64,000 bases of DNA from Marivibrio sp040218065. GTDB lineage: Bacteria; Pseudomonadota; Alphaproteobacteria; UBA8366; Aestuariispiraceae. Shown here in pieces: positions 25,271 to 32,808 of this stretch; positions within the stretch are counted from its first letter, which is position 1; every line of letters starts with the position of its first letter. Where the stretch lies: the NCBI RefSeq assembly GCF_040218065.1, contig NZ_JAVJQE010000008.1:248001-312000 (forward strand), written 5' to 3'. The notes under the pieces were generated by a model that saw only the letters and a program-made list of their open reading frames with translations, had not been told where the DNA came from and did not search any database. The position numbers and the translations under genes are program-made.

Positions 25271-25447
25271 GGCGCGACAATCCCTCGCCCCCTTCATAGA
25301 GGGAGAGGGAGGGGCCCGCGCGGCGGAGCCGCGTGGGAGGGTGAGGGGAAGGTCGCAGCGTCGCCGGGGCCTGGACTTTCAGCGACTACTCCCCACCCTG
25401 ACCCTCTACCCTCTCAAGGACCGAGGGGGAAGAATGGCGCACGCATC
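25271..25447. repeat. Low-complexity intergenic repeat between convergent genes
   Basis: Alternating ccctc and gagggaggg tracts with one short perfect stem (cgcggc / gccgcg, 25319-25333). It resembles the tracts at 21,380-21,460. It lies between the convergent RidA and creatinase genes and may terminate either transcript. No gene is supported. Confidence 0.4.
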
Positions 25448-26674
25448 CTACGCCGCCACGACGTTCGCCTCCGGTCCGTAGGGGAAGCCGGTCACGTTAT
25501 CCGCGCCGTTCTCGGTCACGACCAATATGTCGTGCTCGCGATAGCCGCCCGCGCCGGGCGCGCCTTCGGGGATCCACAGCATCGGCTCCATCGAGACGAC
25601 CATGCCCGGCTCGAGAACTGTGTCGACGTCCTCGCGCAACTCCAGGCCGGCCTCTCGCCCGTAATAGTGCGAGAGGAGTCCGAAGGAGTGGCCGTAGCCG
25701 AAACTGCGGAAATCGAGAAATCCTTCTTCGGCCAGGAAGGCGTTGAGCGTTCCGCAAATCTCCCGGCAGGACGCGCCGGGACGGATCAACGACAGGCCGA
25801 GTTCGTGCGTCGCGACGTTGACGTCCCACGCGCGGCGCGAGGCCGGATCGGGGTCGCCCAGGAACAGCGTTCGTTCGAGCGCTGTGTAGTAGCCGGAGAT
25901 CATCGGGAAGGCGTTGAGGCTTAGGATGTCGCCCGGGGCCAGCGCCCGCGTCGTCACCGGATTATGGGCGCCGTCGGTATTGAGGCCCGACTGGAACCAG
26001 CACCAGCTATCGCGCAATTCGCTCTCGGGAAAACGCCTCGCGATTTCGAGCTCCATGGCGTCGCGCCCGGCCATCGCCACGTCGATCTCGCGCACGCCCG
26101 GGCGGATCTCCGCTTTCATCGCCGCGCCGCCGATATCGGCGATGCGCGCGCCCTCGCGGATCAGCGCGATCTCTTCCGTCGACTTCACCATGCGCTTCGC
26201 CATCAGATCGCCGGCGACGTCGACGAACTCGGCGCCGGGAAGCGCCGCCGCCAGACGCTCGCGCATCGCCAGGGTCAAATGGTCGGCCTCGACGCCGATC
26301 CGACCGCGCGCCGATGCGCCCAGCAGGTCGACGATCGCGCGCTCGTAATTGTCGCGCGCCCAATCGGTGTAGGTGACGGCGGGGCAGACCGCGCGGCGCT
26401 CGGGCTGACCGGCGTCGATGTTGGCGGTGACGAGCGTCATCGCCTCGGCCGTCACGACGCAGGCGTAAGCCCGCCCGAAGCTGCAATAGAGAAAGCCCGT
26501 CAGATAGGCGATGTTGTGCATCGACGTCAGCACGACGGCGGAGAGATCGCGGGCGGCGGTCACCGCCCGCACCGCGGCGAGACGCGCGGCGTATTCGTTT
26601 TGGCTGAAGGGCGGGGGCGCTTTCGGTCCGTTGGGTTTGCGAAAAAAGGCGGGTCTGGGGGTCGTATGATCCAT
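25448..26674 (-). CDS. Creatinase-like M24 hydrolase (creatine amidinohydrolase)
   Basis: A 408-residue pita-bread-fold protein of the M24 family. Several segments closely follow my memory of Pseudomonas creatinase: FLYCSFGRAYACVVT, TYTDWARDNYERAI, SGLNTDGAHNPVTTR (catalytic His237, His232 in the Pseudomonas enzyme), YYTALERTLF and GHSFGLLSHYYGREAG. Creatinase splits creatine into sarcosine and urea without metal. No sarcosine oxidase, creatininase or urease gene is present. Ectoine hydrolase or a prolidase-like enzyme are the alternatives. It is convergent to the RidA operon, so its link with it is uncertain. Confidence 0.78.
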   Translation of the reverse strand: MDHTTPRPAFFRKPNGPKAPPPFSQNEYAARLAAVRAVTAARDLSAVVLTSMHNIAYLTGFLYCSFGRAYACVVTAEAMTLVTANIDAGQPERRAVCPAVTYTDWARDNYERAIVDLLGASARGRIGVEADHLTLAMRERLAAALPGAEFVDVAGDLMAKRMVKSTEEIALIREGARIADIGGAAMKAEIRPGVREIDVAMAGRDAMELEIARRFPESELRDSWCWFQSGLNTDGAHNPVTTRALAPGDILSLNAFPMISGYYTALERTLFLGDPDPASRRAWDVNVATHELGLSLIRPGASCREICGTLNAFLAEEGFLDFRSFGYGHSFGLLSHYYGREAGLELREDVDTVLEPGMVVSMEPMLWIPEGAPGAGGYREHDILVVTENGADNVTGFPYGPEANVVAA

Positions 26675-26889
26675 GGGTCGTCCTCCATCCGCCGGACGGA
26701 GAAGCCGCCCGGCGATCCAAAAGGATCCGGGCGTACAGGATCGTCAATCGGGTGAGCGCCGGGAGAGCGGCGACGCCATCGCCGCAGAGCGCTGTCTTGA
26801 ATAATGACGCGCGGCGGCTCGTCTTTCGAGCAAAAAAACGCCCCCTCCCCGTTCGGGGAGAGGGCGCCGGGATCGACTGACGAGGGCGG
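26675..26889. other. Intergenic region between MCP 3' end and creatinase 5' end
   Basis: A 215-base stretch holding the creatinase promoter side (26,675-26,800) and the chemoreceptor terminator (26,832-26,866). No other feature was seen. Confidence 0.4.
26832..26866 (-). terminator. Intrinsic terminator of the chemoreceptor gene
   Basis: Read leftward, a GC-rich stem (cgccctctcccc / ggggagggggcg, tetraloop gaac) is followed directly by seven T residues. It lies about 25 bases beyond the stop of the methyl-accepting protein gene, in the right orientation. Confidence 0.8.
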
Positions 26890-28617
26890 TTACGCGGCGC
26901 GGATTTCCGCCAAGAAGGCTTCGACTTCCTTGCGCAATGCGCCGGCGTTGTCGCGCAGGTCGGAGGCGACGCTTTTGACGCCGGTCGCGGCCTCGCCGGT
27001 CTGCTGCGTGGCGGACTGGATGCCGACCACGTTGCTTGTCACCTCCTGCGCGCCCTCGGCGGCCTGGGTGGCGTTGCGGCTGATCTCCTGGGTCGCGGAG
27101 CTCTGCTGCTCGACCGAGGAGGCGACGGCCGAGGTGGCCCCGTCGATGCCGCCGATCTGGTCGATGATCGTGCGCATGCCCGTCACCGCCCGACCGACGG
27201 ACGCCTGCACCGTCTCCACCTGCGCGCCGATGCGCTGGGTCATGCGCTGGGTCTCGGAGGCGAGCGACTTCACCTCTTCGGCCACCACCGCAAAGCCCTT
27301 GCCCGCCTCGCCGGCGCGGGCCGCCTCTATGGTGGCGTTCAGCGCCAGCAGATTGGTCTGATCGGCGATCTCGCCGATCTGAGCCAGGATCTGGGTCGTC
27401 TCGACGATGGTGGTGCTCAGCGCGTCGAGTTCGCGCCGCGCCTCCTCGCCGCTCTGCGCGACGCTGGAGGACTTGCCGGCGGTGTCGGTCACCTGGCTCG
27501 AGACTTCGCCGATCGCGGTCGACAGCTCCTCCGAGGCGGCGGCGACGGTCTCGACGTTGGTGCTCGACTGTTCCGCCGCAGCGGCGATGGCGGAAGCCTG
27601 GGCGTTGGTCTCCTCGACCGCGGCGGCCAACTCTTGCGCGGTCTCCTGCAAGTTGGCGGAGCTGTCCGCGACGATCTTGACGATGCCGCCGACGCGCTTC
27701 TCGAACTGGTCGGCGAGCGCCAGCATCTCCTCGCGTCGACGGGCCTCGGCGGCGGCCTTCTCCTCTTCGGCGGCTTTCTCCCGCCGCTCGGCTTCAGCCT
27801 CGAGTTCGCGCGTGCGCAGGAGGTTGGTCTTGAAGGTCTGCATGGCCCGTGCGATGTCGCCGACTTCGTCGCCGCGCTCCGTCCCGACGATCTCAAGGGA
27901 CAAATCGTCTTCCGCCAAGCGCTTCAGCGCAGCGACGGAGCCCGCCAACGGCTTGGCGATCGTGCGGCGCGCGATGATCCAGGCGACCAGCGCCCCGCCG
28001 AGGACGCCGATCAGCGCGGCCGCAATCAGCAGCATCTTGATCGCGGTCGCCGCGTCGGCGCTTTCCACGACGATGCGCTCGGCCTTCTGGTCGGAATAGC
28101 CGGAGAAGTCCCGCACCACGTCGCGCAAGGCCGACGCCTCGTCGCGGCTGGCCCGGACCGCGCCCAGCATCTGCAACTGGCCGGCGGTGAGGGTCGCCGT
28201 CTTCGAGACTTCCTGCGCGGTCTCAACCGTGTTTTCGAGGCCCTGCAGGTAGGCGGCGAAGCGGGTTTCAACCTCGCTCAGCAAGGCGCTCTGACGGGGG
28301 TCGGCGGTTTCCTCGACGCGCGCCAGACGCTCCTTGAAGCGTTCGCGGACCTCGGCGATCGTCGCCTTGGCGTCGGCCAGGTTCGCCGCCGTCGGGTCGG
28401 CGGCGATGTTGTATTCCGCGCGGTTCAGCAGCACCACGTCGCGATTGAGGCGCGCGCCGGCCAGCGCTTCGCCGTTGGCGCGCTCGGCGCGCAGGCGCTG
28501 CTCGCCCAGATGCAGCAGAGCGTAGACCCCGACGCCCGCCACCGCGAGCGTCGAAAAGGAGAGAATGGCGACGATGAAGAGCTGTTTCGTCGTGATCCGA
28601 GCGTTCGCCAGAGCCAT
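26890..28617 (-). CDS. Methyl-accepting chemotaxis protein
   Basis: A 575-residue transmembrane chemoreceptor. TM1 is near residues 12-34 (FIVAILSFSTLAVAGVGVYALL), a periplasmic four-helix-bundle sensor of about 155 residues follows, TM2 is near 193-215, then a HAMP domain (RTIAKPLAGSVAALKRLAEDDLSLEIVG) and a charged linker rich in EAEAERREKAAEEEKAA. The signalling tip IGEIADQTNLLALNATIEAARAGEAGKGFAVVAEEVKSLA is complete (written here only as the family hallmark around residues 450-490). No C-terminal CheR-tethering pentapeptide is visible. Ligand unknown. Monocistronic with its own terminator. Confidence 0.93.
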   Translation of the reverse strand: MALANARITTKQLFIVAILSFSTLAVAGVGVYALLHLGEQRLRAERANGEALAGARLNRDVVLLNRAEYNIAADPTAANLADAKATIAEVRERFKERLARVEETADPRQSALLSEVETRFAAYLQGLENTVETAQEVSKTATLTAGQLQMLGAVRASRDEASALRDVVRDFSGYSDQKAERIVVESADAATAIKMLLIAAALIGVLGGALVAWIIARRTIAKPLAGSVAALKRLAEDDLSLEIVGTERGDEVGDIARAMQTFKTNLLRTRELEAEAERREKAAEEEKAAAEARRREEMLALADQFEKRVGGIVKIVADSSANLQETAQELAAAVEETNAQASAIAAAAEQSSTNVETVAAASEELSTAIGEVSSQVTDTAGKSSSVAQSGEEARRELDALSTTIVETTQILAQIGEIADQTNLLALNATIEAARAGEAGKGFAVVAEEVKSLASETQRMTQRIGAQVETVQASVGRAVTGMRTIIDQIGGIDGATSAVASSVEQQSSATQEISRNATQAAEGAQEVTSNVVGIQSATQQTGEAATGVKSVASDLRDNAGALRKEVEAFLAEIRAA

Positions 28618-28808
28618 GGCCGATCTCCGTCCCTAAGACCCGTTAGAAAGGATGCGCGCGGGCCGGGGTCGGCCGCCGCACGCCGCCCCTTCTAGGCGTT
28701 CCAGGTTTAATGAGGTCTTAAGACGAAAGGACGAGTCAGACGAAAAACGTCAATTCCGTATTTTCACCTATTTTGCTATATTTATGAGGCGGTTGGAGGT
28801 TTTCCGCG

Positions 28809-29639
28809 TCAGCTCGCGCGTTGCACTTTCGGTACGAAAGGCTTAGCCGCGAAATGCTCCTGGCCGCCCTCCGAGAAGCGCAGGCCCGCGCGTTTGATCG
28901 CGCCGTCGTCGACCATTTTCAACGGCACGTAGGAACGGTCGTCGTCCGTCACATAAGCGTCGTTGCTGATCGCGTTGTAGCAGATCAAAAGCGTCCAGCG
29001 TCGCTTGTCGGAGGCGTTGCGGTCGGAGCGGTGCAGCGTGTTGCAGTGGAAGATGAAAACGTCGCCCGGCTCCAGCACCGCGTCGACCACCTCGTGCCGC
29101 GCGAGGATGCGCCGCATGCGCTCCGGGTCGGCCTCGTTCTGCTTCTCGGTCAGCGGCACGTGATCGATCCGGCCCATCAGGTGGCTGCCCTTCACGACCT
29201 TCAGGCAGCCGTTCTCGGGAGTCGTTCGATCGAGGGCGATCATGCAACTCAGCATCGCCGGCCGGAGGCAGCCGTTGTGGTACCAATAGCCGTAATCCTG
29301 GTGCCATTCCCAGGCGCCGCCCTCGTGCGGATCCTTGGCGGTAAGCTTGCTCTGATAATGATAGACCGGCTCGCCGATCAGCCGCTCGGCCGTCTCCACC
29401 ATCCGCGGCACGCGGCCGGCCAGACCGTAGACGCTGTCGCCGAGGCGGTTCCACAGCGCGATCTTGGTGCCGAAGCCTTCCTGGTCCGGGCGCACCAGCA
29501 TGTGCTCGCGGATCGCCGGATCCTCCTCCATCGCGCGGTTCAGGAGCGCGACCTCCCCCGGATCGAACAGTCCTTTCAGGGTGACGAACCCGTCGCGGCG
29601 ATAGGCGGCTTCCTGCTCGGCGGACAGCGTGAAGGACAT
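28809..29639 (-). CDS. Phytanoyl-CoA dioxygenase (PhyH) family oxygenase
   Basis: A 276-residue Fe(II)/2-oxoglutarate-type oxygenase. The N-terminus (LSAEQEAAYRRDGFVTLKGLFDPGEVALL) is the common PhyH start. The iron-binding H-x-D is in AWEWHQDYGYWYHNG and the distal His with the 2-oxoglutarate Arg in FHCNTLHRSDRNASDKRRW. The sequence resembles the ectoine hydroxylase/PhyH branch, but no ectoine genes are nearby, so the substrate is unassigned. The ATG at 29639 has a gggagg site 7 bases upstream; a longer frame to 29708 has none. Monocistronic. Confidence 0.83.
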   Translation of the reverse strand: MSFTLSAEQEAAYRRDGFVTLKGLFDPGEVALLNRAMEEDPAIREHMLVRPDQEGFGTKIALWNRLGDSVYGLAGRVPRMVETAERLIGEPVYHYQSKLTAKDPHEGGAWEWHQDYGYWYHNGCLRPAMLSCMIALDRTTPENGCLKVVKGSHLMGRIDHVPLTEKQNEADPERMRRILARHEVVDAVLEPGDVFIFHCNTLHRSDRNASDKRRWTLLICYNAISNDAYVTDDDRSYVPLKMVDDGAIKRAGLRFSEGGQEHFAAKPFVPKVQRAS

Positions 29640-29827
29640 GGGTGGGCCTCCCGATCTTATGATCTCGCGCCATCGCGCGCTGTTGGGGAAATTGTACCGC
29701 AATCGCATCCCGCCCGGAAGCCTGCAGCGCCGGGCCGCCGCCTCGCGCTCTTGACCTTCCCGCGGCGGGAACCTTCAAATTGGGGCCTGAATGAGGGGCG
29801 CAGCGTCTTCCTCCGGCGCGGTCCACC

Positions 29828-30181
29828 ATGCCAAGGAGGCGACTAGTGACGGCTTTTCGACTGCTTTCAATCTCAGGCGCGCTAACCGTTCTGGCGCCGG
29901 CGGCGGCCATGGCCCAAACCGATCCAGGCTATGGCGGTCCGCATATGTGGGGCGGGGGCTGGCACGGCTGGGGCCTTGGCCCGTTCGGCATGATTCTGAT
30001 TCTCGCGCTGCTCGTCGGCTTGGTTCTGCTCGTCTTGCGTCGCTCGGGCGCCGACGCCCGCCGGCCGCACTCGCAAGAGGGCGGCGAACACGACGCGATG
30101 ACGATCTTACGCGCGCGGTTCGCCCGGGGCGAAATCGATCGCGAGGAGTTCGAGGCCCGGCGCAAGGTGCTAGAGGGCTGA
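29828..30181 (+). CDS. SHOCT-domain small membrane protein
   Basis: A 117-residue protein with an N-terminal signal/anchor (LLSISGALTVLAPAAAMA), a Gly/Trp/His-rich linker (YGGPHMWGGGWHGWG), a transmembrane helix (FGMILILALLVGLVLLVL) and a C-terminal SHOCT motif (AMTILRARFARGEIDREEFEARRKVL). SHOCT proteins often accompany copper and cytochrome genes; the Met/His-rich linker hints at metal contact. It is the first of four rightward genes for exported redox proteins, 36 bases before cytochrome c'. Confidence 0.82.
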   Translation: MPRRRLVTAFRLLSISGALTVLAPAAAMAQTDPGYGGPHMWGGGWHGWGLGPFGMILILALLVGLVLLVLRRSGADARRPHSQEGGEHDAMTILRARFARGEIDREEFEARRKVLEG

Positions 30182-30217
30182 GGGCCGGACGGTCCGCCAT
30201 ATCGAGGAGAGACGCAG

Positions 30218-30790
30218 ATGACGCAGCGACGCCGACAGGCATCTTATGCGGTCCTCTGGGCCGGGGCCGCGTTATTGGCCGGCGCGCTTGGCTCCGCCGG
30301 GCTGGTTGCGGCCCACACCGGCGCCTCGGGCGTCGTGAAGGAGCGCATGGATCAGATGAAGGACGCCGGCGACGCGACCAAGGCGCTGGCCGATATGATG
30401 CGCGGTAAAAGCGCGTACGACGCGGCCGCGGTGCGGCGCCTCGCCGATCGCATCGCCGGGCATGGCGGGGACGCTCTGACGGAGAATTTCCCCGAGGGAA
30501 GCCTCGACCCGCCGACCGAAGCGCGGCCCGAGATCTGGGAGAACTGGTCCCGCTTCGAGGATCTGGCGCATCGGATGGAAGCCTACGCCCGAGCGCTCGC
30601 CAAAGCCGCCGACAATCCGCGCGCGGGCGACCAGGCCGGCTCAGGCATGATGGGCCAGGGCGGCGGCATGATGGGCGGGGACGCCGGCCCTCCCCCGGAA
30701 CGGCTGGCCAAAGCCCCGCCCGAGGCGGCCTTCCGGCGCCTGACGCAGACCTGTTCGGCCTGCCACAAGAGCTTCCGCGTCGACAAATGA
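30218..30790 (+). CDS. Cytochrome c' (class II cytochrome c)
   Basis: A 190-residue periplasmic four-helix-bundle cytochrome. The N-terminal helix (YAVLWAGAALLAGALGSAGLVAAHTG) is a signal or anchor, and the single heme motif CSACHKSFR is at the C-terminus, as in class II cytochromes. Typical helix text is KERMDQMKDAGDATKALADMMRG and AVRRLADRIAGHGGDALTENFPEGS. A Met/Gly-rich loop (GMMGQGGGMMGG) precedes the last helix. Cytochromes c' bind NO or scavenge radicals; here it may also carry electrons. It overlaps the next cytochrome by four bases. Confidence 0.9.
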   Translation: MTQRRRQASYAVLWAGAALLAGALGSAGLVAAHTGASGVVKERMDQMKDAGDATKALADMMRGKSAYDAAAVRRLADRIAGHGGDALTENFPEGSLDPPTEARPEIWENWSRFEDLAHRMEAYARALAKAADNPRAGDQAGSGMMGQGGGMMGGDAGPPPERLAKAPPEAAFRRLTQTCSACHKSFRVDK

Positions 30791-31659
30791 CGCGGCGGCG
30801 CCTTGCGCTCTGTGCGGCGGCGGGCTTGAGCGTCGGCGCTCTTTTCGGGCTCTGGCTCCTAGCCGGGCCCGGCGCGCCCGATCGCGCGGTGGCGGATCTG
30901 CAGGGCGACGTTCAGCGGGGCGCCTATGTCGCCAGGCTCGCCGGCTGCATACCCTGTCACACGAACCCGGACGACGATCGCGGCCCGCTCGCAGGCGGCC
31001 CGCCGATAGAGACGGCGTTCGGGACCTTTTACGGCCCCAACATCACGCCGCACGAGGCCGACGGCGTCGGCGCCTGGAGCGTCGAGGATTTCGCCCGCGC
31101 GCTGACGGCCGGTGAAAGCCCGACCGGCGTCCATTATTATCCGGCGTTCCCCTACACCTTCTACACGCGGCTTTCGAACCAGGACATCGTGGACCTTTGG
31201 GCCGCCGTGAACTCGGTCCCGGCCGTCGCCGGCGCCGCCCCCGCGCACGATCTGGCCTTTCCTTACGATCAACGCTGGACCCTTGGCGCGTGGAAGCGCG
31301 CCGCCTTCCGGCCCAGGGACCCGGCGCAGGCGAAAGACATGTCGCGCGGCGCTTATCTGGCGGAGGCCGCGGCCCATTGCGGCGCCTGCCACACGCCGCG
31401 CGACGCGCTCGGCCGGCGGGACGAAGCGCGCCGGTACGAAGGGGCGCGGGAAGCCGGCGGCGGCAAGGTTCCTGCGATCACGGCCGAGGCGCTGCGCGAG
31501 GCCGGCTGGAGCGCGGACGACCTGATCTACGCGCTGCAAAGCGGGATCACGCCGGACGGCGACGTCTTCGGCGGCTCGATGGCCGACGTCGTCAACGGCG
31601 GCACGCAATTTTGGAGTCGGGATGACTTGAGCGCGCTCGCCGACTATCTTTTGAACTAG
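30787..31659 (+). CDS. Diheme c-type cytochrome
   Basis: A 290-residue exported cytochrome with two class I domains. The N-terminal hydrophobic stretch (LALCAAAGLSVGALFGLWLLAG) is a signal/anchor. Heme motifs are CIPCH in VARLAGCIPCHTNPDD and CGACH in AAHCGACHTPRDALG, each followed by the Met-ligand region (FYGPNITPHEADGVGAWS; SGITPDGDVFGGSMADVV). This layout is seen in the cytochrome subunits of membrane alcohol/aldehyde dehydrogenases, but no dehydrogenase is next to it. It overlaps cytochrome c' by four bases, pointing to a shared pathway. Confidence 0.88.
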   Translation: MTRRRLALCAAAGLSVGALFGLWLLAGPGAPDRAVADLQGDVQRGAYVARLAGCIPCHTNPDDDRGPLAGGPPIETAFGTFYGPNITPHEADGVGAWSVEDFARALTAGESPTGVHYYPAFPYTFYTRLSNQDIVDLWAAVNSVPAVAGAAPAHDLAFPYDQRWTLGAWKRAAFRPRDPAQAKDMSRGAYLAEAAAHCGACHTPRDALGRRDEARRYEGAREAGGGKVPAITAEALREAGWSADDLIYALQSGITPDGDVFGGSMADVVNGGTQFWSRDDLSALADYLLN

Positions 31660-31691
31660 GGCGGGACGCCCTGAAAACTGAGGAAACGCCG

Positions 31692-32162
31692 ATGACCCGT
31701 CGCCGTGCGCTTGCAACTCTCGCCGCCCTGCCGGTTCTCTACGCCGCCGGCCGCGCCTGGCCCGCGCGGGCCGAGGCGCCGACGCTCTACGTCGCGAAGA
31801 GCCCGACCTGCGGCTGCTGCTCGGCCTGGGTCGAGCGGATGAGGGCCGCGGGCTTCAACGCCAGCGTCCAAGACGTTTCGAACGCGTGGCTCTATCAGAT
31901 GAAGGCGCGCCTCGGCGTGACGGAGGCGCTCGCCTCCTGCCACACCGCGCGGATCGACGGTTATGTGATCGAGGGGCATGTGCCCGCCGCCGACGTCGCC
32001 CGCCTGCTGCGCGAGCGGCCGGATGCATTGGGCCTCACCGTCCCCGGCATGCCGATCGGCTCCCCCGGCATGGAGATGGGCGACCACGTCGACGCCTATG
32101 ACGTGCTGCTGATCGGCCGCGACGGCGCGACGGACGTCTTCGCCCGCTACGGCCGCGGCTGA
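31692..32162 (+). CDS. DUF411 metal-binding protein
   Basis: A 156-residue exported protein. A short hydrophobic leader (LATLAALPVLYAAGRAWPARA) with an upstream TRRRA motif suggests Tat or Sec export. The mature part has the DUF411 pattern: LYVAKSPTCGCCSAWVERMRAAGF, ASCHTARIDGYVIEGHVPAADVARLL, and PGMPIGSPGMEMG. The CGCC and SCH motifs and Met-rich strand suggest Cu or similar metal binding; such genes are often found with copper resistance and heavy-metal RND systems. It starts 32 bases after the diheme cytochrome and converges on bchJ. Confidence 0.85.
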   Translation: MTRRRALATLAALPVLYAAGRAWPARAEAPTLYVAKSPTCGCCSAWVERMRAAGFNASVQDVSNAWLYQMKARLGVTEALASCHTARIDGYVIEGHVPAADVARLLRERPDALGLTVPGMPIGSPGMEMGDHVDAYDVLLIGRDGATDVFARYGRG

Positions 32163-32166
32163 CGGG

Positions 32167-32808
32167 TCAGCGCAGCCGGATATCGAACCGGCAGGCCTCG
32201 TCGCCGGCGAGGCGGCAGGCGGGATGCCGGATCGTCGTTTTCTTTGAGACGAGGCGGCGGAACAGCCGCGTGAAAACCGCCGCATGCCAGACGCAGCCGG
32301 GCATGGCGATCGGATTGCCCGCGATCGCGATGACGCTAACCCCGCCGTAGCGACTTGTGAAGACGCCGGAGCCGGCGAAGGTCCACGCGTTGCGGCCGAT
32401 CGCGGTCAACAGGAGCCGCGCCGCGATCGGCGCGGGCGTGAGGCGCAACAGCGTCTTCACCGGCCCGGGAATCCGGTGCGCCATGACGTAATCGGCGGTG
32501 CGCCGACCGGCGTCGGCCGCGATCGCCTGGGCGTCGTCCTGCGGGTAGGCGGCGAACAGCGCGTCGAACAGCGCCGCCGGCACGGCCTCGGGGATCATGG
32601 CGTCGAGCGACCGGCCCCGCCAAACGGCCAGGCCCGCGCGCTCGAACAACCGGTCGACGGCGGCCTCGCCTTCGCGCGCGCCGAGCGCTTCGGCCAGTTG
32701 GATGACCGAGTTGGGGCCTATCAAGCCGTCCGGATGGGCGGCGCCGGGGCGCGCGCCCTCGCGGGTCGGCGCCGCGTCCGCCGCGGCGGCGAGCGCCACG
32801 GCGCTCAC
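32167..32808 (-). CDS. bchJ: Bacteriochlorophyll biosynthesis protein BchJ
   Basis: A 213-residue protein of the V4R/BchJ group, once assigned as the 4-vinyl reductase of protochlorophyllide and later considered an accessory or substrate-delivery factor. Recognisable text is GLIGPNSVIQLAEALGAREGEAAVDRLFERAGL, TADYVMAHRIPGPVKTLLRLTP and the V4R-like end CVWHAAVFTRLFRRLVSKKTTIRHPACRLAGDEACRFDI. It overlaps bchE by four bases, the usual bchE-bchJ arrangement of purple bacteria, and shares its promoter. Confidence 0.9.
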   Translation of the reverse strand: MSAVALAAAADAAPTREGARPGAAHPDGLIGPNSVIQLAEALGAREGEAAVDRLFERAGLAVWRGRSLDAMIPEAVPAALFDALFAAYPQDDAQAIAADAGRRTADYVMAHRIPGPVKTLLRLTPAPIAARLLLTAIGRNAWTFAGSGVFTSRYGGVSVIAIAGNPIAMPGCVWHAAVFTRLFRRLVSKKTTIRHPACRLAGDEACRFDIRLR

